Source: Salinisphaera sp049568105 | Lineage (GTDB): Bacteria > Pseudomonadota > Gammaproteobacteria > Nevskiales > Salinisphaeraceae | Direction of reading: 5' to 3' | Length of the DNA stretch: 64,000 nucleotides | NCBI RefSeq assembly: GCF_049568105.1 | Contig: NZ_CP145335.1 | Coordinates: 2,170,001 to 2,234,000 of the forward strand | Shown: positions 17,376 through 26,889 of the stretch, one piece after another | How the letters are laid out: the number at the start of each line of letters is the position of its first letter | Numbering within the stretch: the stretch's first letter is position 1 | Notes under the pieces: generated by a model | Seen by the model: only the letters and a program-made list of their open reading frames with translations | What the model was told of the DNA's origin: nothing | Database searches by the model: none | Translations under genes and position numbers: made by a program

Positions 17376-17948
17376 CTATTCGACGGCAATCAGCTCTCGT
17401 AGACGCTCGGCGACGGCAAATACATGGTCATCCTGCGCATCCAGAACAGCCAGCGCATCGGCCAGATTCAACGCATAGTCGCGGTTCGGCCCGCTTGGAC
17501 CGTGCGACTGCTGGATATGACGGGCGATGGCATCGATGGATGTCTCGCCTAGCCAGGCTTCGTTGCTCGGCGTCGCGATATACACCAGGCCGTCTTCGAT
17601 GCGGCCGTCGGCAAAGCGCATTGGTTTAGCAAAACGCAGATAGCCGTTTTTTTCCCGATGGTCGAGATAATCGAACACCGCCGGTGTCACCCGATAGGCC
17701 ATGCCGGTGCACAACTCGCCGGGCGCCTCGACCAGGGTCACGACCCGGCCGGGCGCCTCGGGGGTGCCGCGGTGATCATGCGAGCCCTGCCAGAACCGGC
17801 GCTGCCAGCCCTCGATGGTCGCCGCACACCGTTGCTCGAACTCAAAGCCGGCCTTATAGATCAACGAGCCGTAGCCGAACAGCCACAGCTCGTCGTGATC
17901 TTCAAACGCACCGCCGCGGCGGTTGGCCTCAGTAGTATCGAACGACAC
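17376..17948 (-). CDS. Gamma-glutamylcyclotransferase, ChaC-like
   Basis: The protein has the ChaC features: LWLFGYGSLIYKAGFEF for substrate binding, a SHDHRGTPEAPGRVVTL block and the catalytic glutamate in DHREKNGY. ChaC enzymes release 5-oxoproline from glutathione in the cytosol. I choose the GTG at 17948 (190 residues) because the longer reading to 18044 would overlap rdgC by 77 bases, and its extra residues look unlike the family. The ribosome site before this GTG is weak, so the start remains uncertain. It lies 19 bases downstream of rdgC on the same strand and is probably co-transcribed with it. Confidence 0.85.
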   Translation of the reverse strand: MSFDTTEANRRGGAFEDHDELWLFGYGSLIYKAGFEFEQRCAATIEGWQRRFWQGSHDHRGTPEAPGRVVTLVEAPGELCTGMAYRVTPAVFDYLDHREKNGYLRFAKPMRFADGRIEDGLVYIATPSNEAWLGETSIDAIARHIQQSHGPSGPNRDYALNLADALAVLDAQDDHVFAVAERLRELIAVE

Positions 17949-17967
17949 GATTGCCTCGGGCTCGCTT

Positions 17968-18888
17968 TCAGGCGGCTTCGGCAGCCTCACCGACCACGCC
18001 GAAATGCGTGTACAGCCGATCAAGAATGCCGCGCAGCGCCTCACCCTGAAGCGCGATCCGGGCCGTGAGCTCGGCGACCGGGTCGTCGGCGTCGACCGAA
18101 TCCAGATCGTCCTGAATCAGGTCCAGGGCTCGGATACGCTTGAGATCGAGATGCTCGTCGAGATCGAACTCGATCGCATCGTCGATGGCCACGTTGAGCT
18201 TGGTTGCCTGCATGCCGGCTGCCAAATGGGCCCGGACCTCGTCCTGCTGCAGATCCATGGCATTGATGCGCACGCTGGATTTGACCTCGTCGGTCGACTC
18301 TAGCAGGCAGCGATCGCCGCATTCGAAGCCGTTGGGCAGGGTCGTATCGTCGGCCACCCAACGCGACAGTTCTTCGGCCGGATTCATGCGTGGCTCGGGC
18401 CGCGTGACCGGCAGGCTGCCCAGCGCTTCGCGCAGCGCGGTGATCACCGTTTCGGCCCGGCTCTCCGAGCTAACGTCGACCCAGACCCGGCTGGCCCGCA
18501 GGTCGACGACGAACGGCGTGCGCTTGGAACGGGTGAAGGCCCGCGGCAGCAATTCGAAATGCGCTTGGTCGCGGATATCGGCTTTTTCCTTGCGGCCGAC
18601 CGTACGGCCTTCATTGGCCTGGATCCGCTCGATGCGTTCTTCGACTTCTTCGGACAGCACCGGGCCGGGCAGTACCCGGCTGATTTCCTGATACGTACCG
18701 ACGGCCAGGCCATCGACCACGTGGGTCATGGCATGTTCGCCCTTGATCGGCGGAACGAAGCCACCAACCGATACGTTCTGATCGCCGCATTCCGGGCACA
18801 ACGCCTCGGCCAGAGCCGATTCCAGTTCGGCCGGCGTCCACTCAAACGATTCGGTGCCCAGGAATACGCACAGATTACGTAGCCACAT
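17968..18888 (-). CDS. rdgC: Recombination-associated protein RdgC
   Basis: A 306-residue RdgC, close to the family's normal length. It begins MWLRNLCVFLG, and the LESALAEALCPECGDQ and DLRASRVWVDVSSESRAE segments are typical. RdgC forms a ring around duplex DNA and limits RecA loading; it is restricted to beta- and gammaproteobacteria, which supports the taxonomic reading of the window. The Cys-x2-Cys in CPECG varies between species. The gene has its own upstream space of about 345 bases and is followed closely by the ChaC-like gene. Confidence 0.95.
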   Translation of the reverse strand: MWLRNLCVFLGTESFEWTPAELESALAEALCPECGDQNVSVGGFVPPIKGEHAMTHVVDGLAVGTYQEISRVLPGPVLSEEVEERIERIQANEGRTVGRKEKADIRDQAHFELLPRAFTRSKRTPFVVDLRASRVWVDVSSESRAETVITALREALGSLPVTRPEPRMNPAEELSRWVADDTTLPNGFECGDRCLLESTDEVKSSVRINAMDLQQDEVRAHLAAGMQATKLNVAIDDAIEFDLDEHLDLKRIRALDLIQDDLDSVDADDPVAELTARIALQGEALRGILDRLYTHFGVVGEAAEAA

Positions 18889-19233
18889 TAACTTGCCCCC
18901 TCGGTTATCAGGAGTCGTATCGCCCTGCTCTTAGGCTTTGGGTACGACACGCGATCGACGCGCACCATACGCCGCCGGCGTCCCGGCCTCAAGCGCGTGG
19001 TGCGCGCCCGGCCAACATCGGGACAAGCCACCCACCTGCCTGACATTGCTGTTTTTTCAATACGGCTCAAGGCCGCTGGCCACCGCACGCATGCGGGCGT
19101 CGGACCACGAACGGGCGAGGTCGCAGACCATACGATTAATAATCCAACGCGCCTGTGGCAATATCGCGCCCTGTTCCGCGCAGCCGTCTAGACCGATGGC
19201 TGCGCGCGCCACGTTTACCAACCGCCGACCACG
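18889..19233. other. Divergent intergenic region between rdgC and the ABC importer genes
   Basis: About 345 bases separate two divergently read units and must hold both promoters. No gene, tRNA or strong inverted repeat was recognised. Open frames are short. Confidence 0.4.
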
Positions 19234-20331
19234 ATGTTCCAACGTATCTCGTCGTTCGTATTTATCCGGGGGCTGATCGCCCTGTGCGTATTAGGCGTAC
19301 TGACCGGCTGCGGTCAGTCATCGTCTTCATCTTCAGAGAGCGGCGAATCGGACGATGCCGCGTCGCAGGTTGCGGCCCAGATCGGCTATATGCCGATCCT
19401 GCCGGACGCCCAGCTGTTCGTGAATCTGGAAAGCGGCGCGATCGCGGATGCCGGTATCGACCCGGATCTGGTGTCGTTCCAGAACGGGCCGGCCATGGTG
19501 CAGGCGCTATCGTCCGGCCAGCTCGATATCGCCTATTTCGGCATCGGCCCGACCATGGTGGCCCGCGCCAAGGGCGCCGATATCCGCGTAGTGGCCTCGA
19601 ATATCATCCAGCAGATCAGCATGGTCGCGTTGGCCGATCTGGCCCCCTATTTCGACAACGGCGACCCGGCCACGGCCTTTGCCCGGTTCCGTCAGGACAA
19701 GGGCCGCAAAGCCAAGATCTCGACCTTCCCGGTCGGCTCGGTGCCCCAGACCGTATTCGCCTACTGGCTGGACAACAAACTCGCCGCCGATGCGAACGAT
19801 GTAGAAATGGTCTACCAGGGCGCCTCCCAGGTACAGCAGTCGCTGCTGACCGGTGCCGTGGACGGCGCCGCGATTCTCGAGCCGGTGGTCTCGATCGTCG
19901 AAAAACGTCAGCCCGATGCCAAAGTCGTCGCCAGCGGGGCCGAGATGTTCGACAACCAGCCGGGCGCGGTTATGGCGGTGCGTGAGTCCTTTATCAAGGC
20001 GCATCCCAAGGTCGTGGCCCGGCTGGTGGCGGCCCATGTGCGCGCTACTCAGGCGCTGGCCAACGGCGACGACAGCGCCATCGACGCGGTCGCCCAGCAC
20101 GTCGGCGGCGGCCGACTGCCGCGCGACGTGATCGCGACCGCGGTTGCGCATTCGGCCGACAACTTCGTGGCCGATCCGCATCGCATCATCGAGGCCACGA
20201 AACGTATGTATCGCTTCCAGCGCGATCAAGGCACGCTCTCGGCCGAGATCGATATCGATGCCCTGTTCGACACCGATTTCTACGACCAGGCGGTCGATAA
20301 CGCGAGCGCGCAAGACAGCGCCGAGGACTAA
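19234..20331 (+). CDS. ABC importer substrate-binding lipoprotein (SsuA/TauA/NMT1 type)
   Basis: A 365-residue protein with a lipoprotein signal peptide (lipobox VLTGC), a Ser-rich linker, and a periplasmic-binding domain of the nitrate/sulfonate/taurine group. IGYMPILPDAQLFV, FQNGPAMVQALSSGQLDIAYFG and PTMVARAKGADIRVVASN are the usual order of strands around the ligand pocket. Its permease starts two bases after the stop. Family knowledge allows sulfonates, taurine, thiamine precursors or nitrate; the ligand cannot be fixed here. The DsrE-like protein at the end of the operon hints at a sulfur compound. Confidence 0.88.
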   Translation: MFQRISSFVFIRGLIALCVLGVLTGCGQSSSSSSESGESDDAASQVAAQIGYMPILPDAQLFVNLESGAIADAGIDPDLVSFQNGPAMVQALSSGQLDIAYFGIGPTMVARAKGADIRVVASNIIQQISMVALADLAPYFDNGDPATAFARFRQDKGRKAKISTFPVGSVPQTVFAYWLDNKLAADANDVEMVYQGASQVQQSLLTGAVDGAAILEPVVSIVEKRQPDAKVVASGAEMFDNQPGAVMAVRESFIKAHPKVVARLVAAHVRATQALANGDDSAIDAVAQHVGGGRLPRDVIATAVAHSADNFVADPHRIIEATKRMYRFQRDQGTLSAEIDIDALFDTDFYDQAVDNASAQDSAED

Positions 20332-20333
20332 CC

Positions 20334-21119
20334 GTGGCCGGCTCGCGACAACTCGCTCGACCAGGCCAGGGCAGATTGCGCCGACTCTTGCTCGGCCTGG
20401 CCGGTGTGATCAGCTTCATCGCGCTGTGGAAGGCCGCCTATACCTGGAACTGGGCGCCCCGCGGCACCCTGCCCGATCCGTTCGTCATTCCGATCGCCGT
20501 AGTCGGTGAATGGCAGAGCGGCCATCTGCTACCGGCGGTCGGCTCGAGTCTGATCCACTACGTCTGGGGCTTGGGCGCGGGTACGGCAGCCGGCTTTCTA
20601 GTCGGTCTGATGGCCGCCAGCTCGCGCTGGTTCGACGATTTTCATTTCATGCTGGCCCGTATCCTGCGGCCGATTCCGCCGCTGGCCTGGGTGGTGTTCG
20701 CGATCGCCTGGTTCCAGGTCAGCCATGCCGGCGCGGCCTTCGTGATTTCGATTGGCGTGTTCTGGGTCAATTACTTCGCCACCGCCGCCGGTGTGGCCAA
20801 TGTCGACCCGCGCTACTATGAGCTGGCTCGGGCTTTCGGCCACGGCGGCTTCGTCTCGCGGGTGCTGACCATCACTTTGCCGGGTGCGGCCCCGGGGATT
20901 CTGTCGGGCATGCGTACCGGGGTCGGCCAGGCCTGGATGACGCTGATCGCGGCCGAACTGCTCGGCGTGCCCGGTATGGGCCAGCAGATGAACTCGGCCG
21001 CTGGCGTCGGCGCCTACGATGCAGTCGTGGTCTATATGCTGGCGATCTCGCTGATCTACTCGATCTCCGACGGACTGTTCGCGCTGATCCAAAACCGGCT
21101 GCTGCGGTGGCGCCCATGA
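20334..21119 (+). CDS. ABC importer permease (SsuC/TauC type)
   Basis: A 261-residue inner-membrane permease with six hydrophobic segments, starting with GTG two bases after the binding-protein stop. The cytoplasmic EAA loop that contacts the ATPase reads YELARAFGHGGFVSRVLTITLPG, and the closing MTLIAAELLGVPGMGQQMN motif is typical of this class. One permease gene implies a homodimer. Its stop overlaps the ATPase start in an ATGA. No sign of truncation. Confidence 0.92.
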   Translation: MAGSRQLARPGQGRLRRLLLGLAGVISFIALWKAAYTWNWAPRGTLPDPFVIPIAVVGEWQSGHLLPAVGSSLIHYVWGLGAGTAAGFLVGLMAASSRWFDDFHFMLARILRPIPPLAWVVFAIAWFQVSHAGAAFVISIGVFWVNYFATAAGVANVDPRYYELARAFGHGGFVSRVLTITLPGAAPGILSGMRTGVGQAWMTLIAAELLGVPGMGQQMNSAAGVGAYDAVVVYMLAISLIYSISDGLFALIQNRLLRWRP

Positions 21120-21850
21120 GCGATGCGCTGCTCACGGCTCGCGGGCTGACCTATCACTATCCGGGCAGCGATACGCCGGTGTTCGACCGTCTGAATCTAG
21201 ACGTGGCCGACGGCGAATTCGTGGCCCTGGTCGGTGGCTCGGGCGTCGGCAAATCCACCTTGCTGCGCAACATCGCTGGCCTGATCGAACCGAGCGCGGG
21301 CGAAATATCGTTGTCGCGAGCCACAGCCCGCGGCAGCCGCGATCGTGGTTTCGTGTTCCAGGACACCCGTCTGCTGCCCTGGCGCCGGATCGCGGCCAAT
21401 ATCGACTACGGCCTGGCCGGGCTGAATCTGTCGCGGGCCGAACGCCGGGCCCGCGTCGACGAAGTCCTGGCGCTGACCGCGATGACGGCCTATCGCGATC
21501 GCTGGCCGCATTCGATTTCGGGCGGTCAGGCCCAGCGCATCGGCTTGGCTCGCGCGCTGGCCGTGCATCCGCGCCTGCTGCTGATGGACGAGCCGTTTTC
21601 GGCGGTCGATGCCCTGACCCGGCGGCGTCTGCAGGATGAACTGCTGTCGATCTGGCGACGACTGGGCATGGCGGTTCTGTTCGTCACCCACGATATCGAT
21701 GAGGCCGTCTATCTGGCCGATCGCGTCCAGATTCTGCGCGGCAGCCCCGCGACAATCGTGCGCGACGCAGTCATCGACCTAAAGCGCCCGCGCGAGCGCG
21801 ACGATCCGAAACTGCGCACCCTGACCCAAGACATTGCCGAGACCCTGTAA
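21116..21850 (+). CDS. ABC importer ATPase (SsuB/TauB type)
   Basis: The ATG at 21116 overlaps the permease stop and is preferred over a GTG nine bases upstream; 244 residues result. Walker A is GGSGVGKSTLLRNIAG, the Q loop VFQDTRLLPWR, the signature SISGGQAQRIGLARAL, Walker B LLLMDEPFSAVDA and the switch His FVTHDIDEAVYLADR. It powers uptake with the upstream permease. All catalytic residues are present. Confidence 0.95.
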   Translation: MSDALLTARGLTYHYPGSDTPVFDRLNLDVADGEFVALVGGSGVGKSTLLRNIAGLIEPSAGEISLSRATARGSRDRGFVFQDTRLLPWRRIAANIDYGLAGLNLSRAERRARVDEVLALTAMTAYRDRWPHSISGGQAQRIGLARALAVHPRLLLMDEPFSAVDALTRRRLQDELLSIWRRLGMAVLFVTHDIDEAVYLADRVQILRGSPATIVRDAVIDLKRPRERDDPKLRTLTQDIAETL

Positions 21851-21861
21851 GTGAGTCGTTC

Positions 21862-22176
21862 ATGACCGATACCCACCAGCCGCTGTGCCTGCTGATCCAT
21901 GCTGCCGACGAGGCCTCGCTGGCCCGAGCCCGCAACAACGCCCGCAATCTGCTCACCGCAGAGCCGAGTGCAGCGGTCGAGATCGTAGTCAATGGCCCGG
22001 CCGTAGCGGCTGCACTGGCCGTACCGGATGAGACCGATCCGCTGCTGCGTGTTTGTGCCAATACCCTAGCCGCTCAGGATCTGGAGGCGCCGGAGGAGAT
22101 CGCGCGCGTCAAGGCGGCGGTGTTGTATATCGCCGAGCGCCAGCAGAAAACCGGCTGGTCGTATATGCGCGCCTAG
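21862..22176 (+). CDS. DsrE-like small protein
   Basis: A 104-residue protein 11 bases after the ATPase gene and so in the same operon. The start CLLIHAADEASLARARNNARNLL and the VEIVVNGPAVAAAL strand match the DsrE/DsrF-like fold, whose members carry persulfide sulfur or act in sulfur relay. A cysteine lies in LLRVCANTLAAQDLE, at the place where many DsrE-like proteins have their active cysteine. Together with an SsuABC-type importer this suggests use of a sulfur-containing substrate. The role is inference. Confidence 0.7.
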   Translation: MTDTHQPLCLLIHAADEASLARARNNARNLLTAEPSAAVEIVVNGPAVAAALAVPDETDPLLRVCANTLAAQDLEAPEEIARVKAAVLYIAERQQKTGWSYMRA

Positions 22177-22440
22177 CCAACGCCGGCTCGGCCCGAAGCC
22201 GGCCTCTGCCCCTCGCCAACCTAGCCAGCGTTTCGGTAACGACCGCTGAAAACGGCGGTCTCGACCGTGGTCGGCCAAAGACACCCGACCCGAACGGCCG
22301 GTTCCAGGTCCGGTTCAGGACTGCCGTAGTCCAACCGGCCTGTTCGACTCGGCGATCCTCTGCCGATCCGGGAACAGGCGAGTACGACGACTGATTCATC
22401 CCGGCCAAGCCGCCTATCGAGACGGGCCATGCGCGAATGC

Positions 22441-23304
22441 CTAGCGGCAGCCTTCCGAGTTGCGTGCCCCCTCGACCACGGCATGCATCAATGCACTGTC
22501 GACCCCGGGTAATGCCTCGATAGCCGGGCGCGCATATAGATACCCCTGATGGCGGGTTATGCCCCGGCTATACAGCCAGATTGCCTCCTCAAGGGTTTCC
22601 ACGCCTTCGGCCACAAGGCCGATGCCCAAACGGTTCGCCACCCCGATTACCGCATTGACCACCGTTTGGCGGCGCGGCTGTTCGGGGATATCGCGAATCA
22701 AGGCACGATCGATCTTGACCACATCAGGCTGCAGATCGACCAGCAGATCGAGATTGGCATAGCCGGTGCCAAAGTCGTCTAACGCGGTCTTGAACCCCAT
22801 CTCCCGGTAGGTATTGATGATGTTCTGTAGATGCGCGCGATTGCGGACCTGCTCGGTCTCGGTAATCTCGAAATTGATCCGATCAGCCGGCCAACCCAGC
22901 TGATAAGAGACTTCCAGCGTCGCTTGGATACAGGACGCTGGCGCGTAGACCGCGTTCGGCAGAAAATTGATCGACAGCGTCGAACGGCCGCCGAGGGCAT
23001 GCGCTAGTTTCAAAGCCTTGACCCGGCAGGCTTGGTCGAAGCGATACACGGTAGCCGGCGTCAGCCGAGACAGAACCTCGCCGGCGCCCTCACCGTTCGT
23101 GCCCCGGACCAGCGCTTCATGGCCATAAACTTGGCCAGCCGCCAGATCGACCAGCGGTTGAAACGCCATCGTGAAATCGAAATCCAGATCAGGCCCACAG
23201 ATGCGGCAGGTGCGGCGCTCGGGCGCCGCCATGATCGAATCGGCAGTCATCAGTATCGAACGGTTTATTTCCTTATAACTAATATCGCATAGCATTGCAG
23301 CCAA
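22441..23304 (-). CDS. EAL-domain cyclic di-GMP phosphodiesterase
   Basis: A 287-residue stand-alone EAL protein. All catalytic signatures are recognisable: HEALVRG, the Asn in SINFLPNAV, FEITETE, LDDFGTGYANLDLL, the Lys in DVVKIDRALI, AEGVET and the Gln in HQGYLYARP. It should hydrolyse cyclic di-GMP to pGpG. The first 40 residues include CRICGP and no sensor domain; a start about 18 codons further in (MTADSIMAAPER) is also possible. It lies on the strand opposite the importer operon, 264 bases from it, and about 8 kb from the diguanylate cyclase gene. Confidence 0.92.
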   Translation of the reverse strand: MAAMLCDISYKEINRSILMTADSIMAAPERRTCRICGPDLDFDFTMAFQPLVDLAAGQVYGHEALVRGTNGEGAGEVLSRLTPATVYRFDQACRVKALKLAHALGGRSTLSINFLPNAVYAPASCIQATLEVSYQLGWPADRINFEITETEQVRNRAHLQNIINTYREMGFKTALDDFGTGYANLDLLVDLQPDVVKIDRALIRDIPEQPRRQTVVNAVIGVANRLGIGLVAEGVETLEEAIWLYSRGITRHQGYLYARPAIEALPGVDSALMHAVVEGARNSEGCR

Positions 23305-23361
23305 GGGCAGCGGAAACCGCGCGATAATGCGATTTGGGGTGGGCCGGGGCCGGTCTTGGCG

Positions 23362-23871
23362 TCACGCCTTCGACACCGGTAGCACAGCCACTGGATCCCC
23401 CGTGGCTACAGGCCCGGACGAAAGGATTCGGGCACGTACGCCACCCAGCCCGTGTAGCGCGGCGCGCATATCGTCACCCAGCAGGCGCGACAAATAGCCG
23501 CAGGGTGGGCAGCGCCCGAGCACTTCGATCGTCGCGCTGCCCAGGCGCAGCTGTTGGCCGCGCAGGTCGAGTAAATCCAGGCCGTCAACGAGCATATTAC
23601 GGCGTAGCGCAGCGGCCGATATCTCCCACCCTAAACGCTGGCGACAGACGGCCAACGTTGGGCAGTCGATCAACGACAGCGCACGGCCGCCAGCGACGAC
23701 CGGCGAACGCCCGGAGAATGTCCCGAACCCCTCGTGGTAGCGATCGCCGCGCAACCCTCGGCCGGCCACGGCCTCGACCGAGGTCCGGCACTGCATCGGC
23801 GCGCCACGGCTGGCGGCGGTGTAGATCGCAAGTACCCGTGCTCGCTGTTGTTCGGGCGATTGTTCGGGCAC
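23362..23871 (-). CDS. MOSC-domain protein
   Basis: I choose the GTG at 23871 because GGAG lies eight bases before it; this gives 169 residues, the usual size for a single MOSC domain. The entry strand AIYTAASRGAPMQC, the GLRGDRYHEG block, the SLIDCPTL strand and the conserved cysteine in GRCPPCGYLSRL are present. MOSC domains transfer or sense sulfur bound to molybdenum or iron-sulfur clusters, as in Moco sulfurases and YiiM-like proteins. It is divergent from the Pat-like gene. Whether it is linked to the orphan ModE is unknown. Confidence 0.82.
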   Translation of the reverse strand: MPEQSPEQQRARVLAIYTAASRGAPMQCRTSVEAVAGRGLRGDRYHEGFGTFSGRSPVVAGGRALSLIDCPTLAVCRQRLGWEISAAALRRNMLVDGLDLLDLRGQQLRLGSATIEVLGRCPPCGYLSRLLGDDMRAALHGLGGVRARILSSGPVATGDPVAVLPVSKA

Positions 23872-24181
23872 TACGACTTCTCCATCTGGCGCTCGGTGAA
23901 ACCAGAGCAACTTGAGCCAGCGCGTCGCGGCTGGTGTGATACAACACGACAAAGACAAGACTCGGGCGCGCTGCGAAACGGCCAGGCCAGCGCGGCATAT
24001 GACAAAGCGCAGCGCTCGAATCGGGGGCCTCATGCACGACACACAACGTTCTGAATCAGAGCATAAACGGCCCAGCTCACCTCAGGCCATCAGCTGCGAT
24101 ACGCCGACCGGCTCGGGGCGCGCCTGCGGCTCCGGATGGCCGCGCCGTCGCTGATCGCGCCAGCCAACGGATCGCATACCC
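23872..24181. other. Divergent intergenic region between the MOSC and Pat-like genes
   Basis: 310 bases hold both promoters. A longer reading of the MOSC frame enters this region, but its extra residues do not look like the family. No strong dyad or riboswitch was seen. Confidence 0.4.
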
Positions 24182-26554
24182 ATGACGCTTCGTAACATCG
24201 ACGCGCTGTTTTCGAGCCAGACGGTCTGTGCCTTCGGCGAAGCCGAGACGCCGGCCCAACAACAACTGCTGGCCAATCTGAGCGAAAGTGCCGGCAACGG
24301 CCTAACACATATCACTCGTCATGCTCGCCGTTCGCGCCTGCCGGATACGGTCGCGCCTTGTGCCGTGATCTTCGAGGCCGAATGGGGCCGGGCCGAGATT
24401 ATCTCCGCGCTCGCCGAGGCCGGCTGTCGTGCGGTGGTGTGGGCTGCGCCCTCACGTATCGGCGACGATGTCCTGCGTGCGGCTCGCCCAACCAATATGC
24501 GTCTACTAGGCGGGCGCAGCGCCGGCGTCGTCAATACCAAGCGCGGTCTGAACATGACCTCCCTGGCATCGCAGCCGCGAGCCGGCCAGGTCGCCTTGAT
24601 CAGTCAATCGCAGTCTCTGACCGCGGCTGCGCTCGACTGGGCGCTCGGGCGCAACATCGGTTTTTCCTGGCTGGCCTGTACCGGCGCAGAAGCCGATATC
24701 GATGCCGCTGATCTGCTCGATCACGCAGCGCTCGACCCTCAGACCCGGGCCGTAGTGTTACAGGTCGGAGAAATCGCCGAACCACGCAAGTTCATGTCCG
24801 CAGCCCGTGCCGCAGCGCGGGTCAAACCGGTCCTGGTCTTACAGACCCGGGCCGACCGGCCCGGCCTGGAAGGCGGCCCCGATCCAGCACGTTCGGCGGC
24901 ATTCGCACGAGCCGGACTGGTCGAATGCGAAAACCTCGGTGGCCTGTTCGACGGCTTGGCGGCGTTAGAGTTGCTCCCGGGGGTACGCCAGGACCGCGTG
25001 ATGGTCTTGGGCAACGGCGCCGGCGTCTGTGCGCTGGGTACCGATGCCCTGCGCCGGGCGTCGCTCAAGCCGGCATCCGCAGCCAAGGAAACCATCGACA
25101 CGCTGGCAGAGGCCGCGCCCCAAGCGCACAACACCGGCGCTGGAATCGACTTGGCCTCGTCGGATACCGAACAGACCGTGGCGGCCCTGCGCGCTGTGCT
25201 GGCCGACCCGGCCGCGGATGCGGTGTTGCTGGTCCACAGCCCGGTTGCCGGCCAACCGCATGAGCCGATGGTCAACGCCGTGGCCGAGGCCGATCTGAAT
25301 TCGCGCCTGATGACGGTCTGGCTGGGCTTGCATACCGCTTTGCCAGCCCGGGCCGCCAGCGCCCAAGCGCGTCTGGCCACGTTTGCCTCGGTCGACGAAG
25401 CGGCGCGCGCAATCCTGTATCGCCGCCGCTACCACGAAACCCGGGAACTGCTGACCGCGACCCCGCCGCCGGACCCGACCGTAACCGCCAACGTCGAGGC
25501 TTTGCGCCATCGGCTGCAGACTCTGGCGGCCGACGGCGTGGAATGGTTATCAGCCGAAGATACCCAGGAAACACTGGCCGAGTACGGCATCATCGGGGCG
25601 CCAAGCGGGCGCGACGATGCCGATGCCTCGATCCAGGTGCGCATCGAAGCCATCGATCATCCGGAACTGGGCATGATCATGCGGGTGACCGACGAAACGC
25701 TCGGCATCCAGCCGGCCTACGGCTTCGCTCCGCTGGATGCCCTGCTGGCGCGTCGCATGCTCGAACACGCCAGCGCCGGACGTCTATCGGCCACCACTGA
25801 GGCGGTCGAAGCCCTGGCCCTGGCGCTGGTACGGCTCTCCAAGCTAATCGTGGATCTGGCTGAAATCGTCGGCCTCGACCTGCATCTGGCAATCGGCCCA
25901 CACGGGCGCCTACATACCCCGACCGATACGCTGATCGAAATCACAGCGACACCGCGACCGGCGCGCTGGCGGCTGGCTATGTCGCCCTACCCGGCCCGCA
26001 TGCGCCACCGGGTGACGCTGGCCGGTGAACGCAGCTACGTCGTACGCGCGATCCGGCCCTCGGACGAACCGCTGGTGCTGGAACTGCTCGGCAGCCTAAG
26101 CCCGGAAGAAATCCGGCTGAGATTCTTCTCGTATATCCGCCACTTCAGCCATGACATGGCAGCACGCATGACCCAGGTGGATTACGACCGCGAAGTCTCG
26201 CTGGTCATCAGCCCTGCCGATCGACCGGAAGAACTGGCCGGCATGGGCACGATCATCGCCGATCCGGACGGCCACGAAGCCGAATTCGCGGTGCTCGTAC
26301 ATCGATCGCATACCAGCATCGGGCTCGGACGGCATCTGCTCGACTGCCTATTACGCCAGGCCCATGCCCGTGGCATTACCGTCGTCTATGGCGATATCCT
26401 GGCCCATAACCGTCCAATGCTGGAACTGGCCCGGAGCCTGGGCTTCACGGTGCACCGTTCGCTCGAAGAACCGACTAGCGTACGCGCCGAGATCGATGTC
26501 GTACGCTATCGAGAAGGCGGAGCCCGCCATCCGATCGACGAAGCGCCGGCTTGA
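24182..26554 (+). CDS. Pat/YfiQ-like protein acyltransferase: ADP-forming acyl-CoA synthetase domain plus GNAT
   Basis: A 790-residue protein with an N-terminal NDP-forming acyl-CoA synthetase-like part (about residues 1-600) and a C-terminal GNAT domain (about 620-770). The first part has an NTKRGLNMTSLA segment and ALISQSQSLTAAALDWAL, as in Pat proteins; the second has SYVVRAIRPSDEPLVLELL, EIRLRFFSYIRHFSH and the acetyl-CoA pyrophosphate loop TSIGLGRHLLDCLLRQA. In E. coli and Salmonella, Pat acetylates lysines of metabolic enzymes such as acetyl-CoA synthetase. Length is a little under the usual 880-900 residues. It appears to be transcribed alone. Confidence 0.85.
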   Translation: MTLRNIDALFSSQTVCAFGEAETPAQQQLLANLSESAGNGLTHITRHARRSRLPDTVAPCAVIFEAEWGRAEIISALAEAGCRAVVWAAPSRIGDDVLRAARPTNMRLLGGRSAGVVNTKRGLNMTSLASQPRAGQVALISQSQSLTAAALDWALGRNIGFSWLACTGAEADIDAADLLDHAALDPQTRAVVLQVGEIAEPRKFMSAARAAARVKPVLVLQTRADRPGLEGGPDPARSAAFARAGLVECENLGGLFDGLAALELLPGVRQDRVMVLGNGAGVCALGTDALRRASLKPASAAKETIDTLAEAAPQAHNTGAGIDLASSDTEQTVAALRAVLADPAADAVLLVHSPVAGQPHEPMVNAVAEADLNSRLMTVWLGLHTALPARAASAQARLATFASVDEAARAILYRRRYHETRELLTATPPPDPTVTANVEALRHRLQTLAADGVEWLSAEDTQETLAEYGIIGAPSGRDDADASIQVRIEAIDHPELGMIMRVTDETLGIQPAYGFAPLDALLARRMLEHASAGRLSATTEAVEALALALVRLSKLIVDLAEIVGLDLHLAIGPHGRLHTPTDTLIEITATPRPARWRLAMSPYPARMRHRVTLAGERSYVVRAIRPSDEPLVLELLGSLSPEEIRLRFFSYIRHFSHDMAARMTQVDYDREVSLVISPADRPEELAGMGTIIADPDGHEAEFAVLVHRSHTSIGLGRHLLDCLLRQAHARGITVVYGDILAHNRPMLELARSLGFTVHRSLEEPTSVRAEIDVVRYREGGARHPIDEAPA

Positions 26555-26889
26555 CCCCCGGTAACAGCCTGTCGGAGCACGGTTTGAGCGTAGCCCCTCG
26601 CAATCGATGGCGCGCAGATCGCTGCCGGGCACGCACCGGACGCGCTGTGCGGCAACAGCTGGCGTAGCGAGCCGTGACGCAGGCCTCGGCATGTCGCAAC
26701 GCACTCGATTAAACGCACGTATTCGATCCCGGCAGTCGATTCTGCTCGCTCGCCTCTGTCGTGCATCTTTGGAGTGCTCTTTCACACCCCGCTCGAGCAT
26801 GTAGGGCGACACAACAACTCGACGGCCAGCCCAATGATCCGTAACTTGCGTGGCCTGTCTCCGGATTCGCCGGCGCGCAACGGTTTCGT
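26555..26889. other. Intergenic region, no gene found
   Basis: 335 bases between the Pat-like and DUF924 genes. I recognised no coding frame, structured RNA, repeat or obvious promoter. Confidence 0.4.

Noticed and set aside
17949..18044. Longer ChaC-like start at 18044
   Set aside because: It would overlap rdgC by 77 bases, and the added residues do not resemble the family; the GTG at 17948 fits better.
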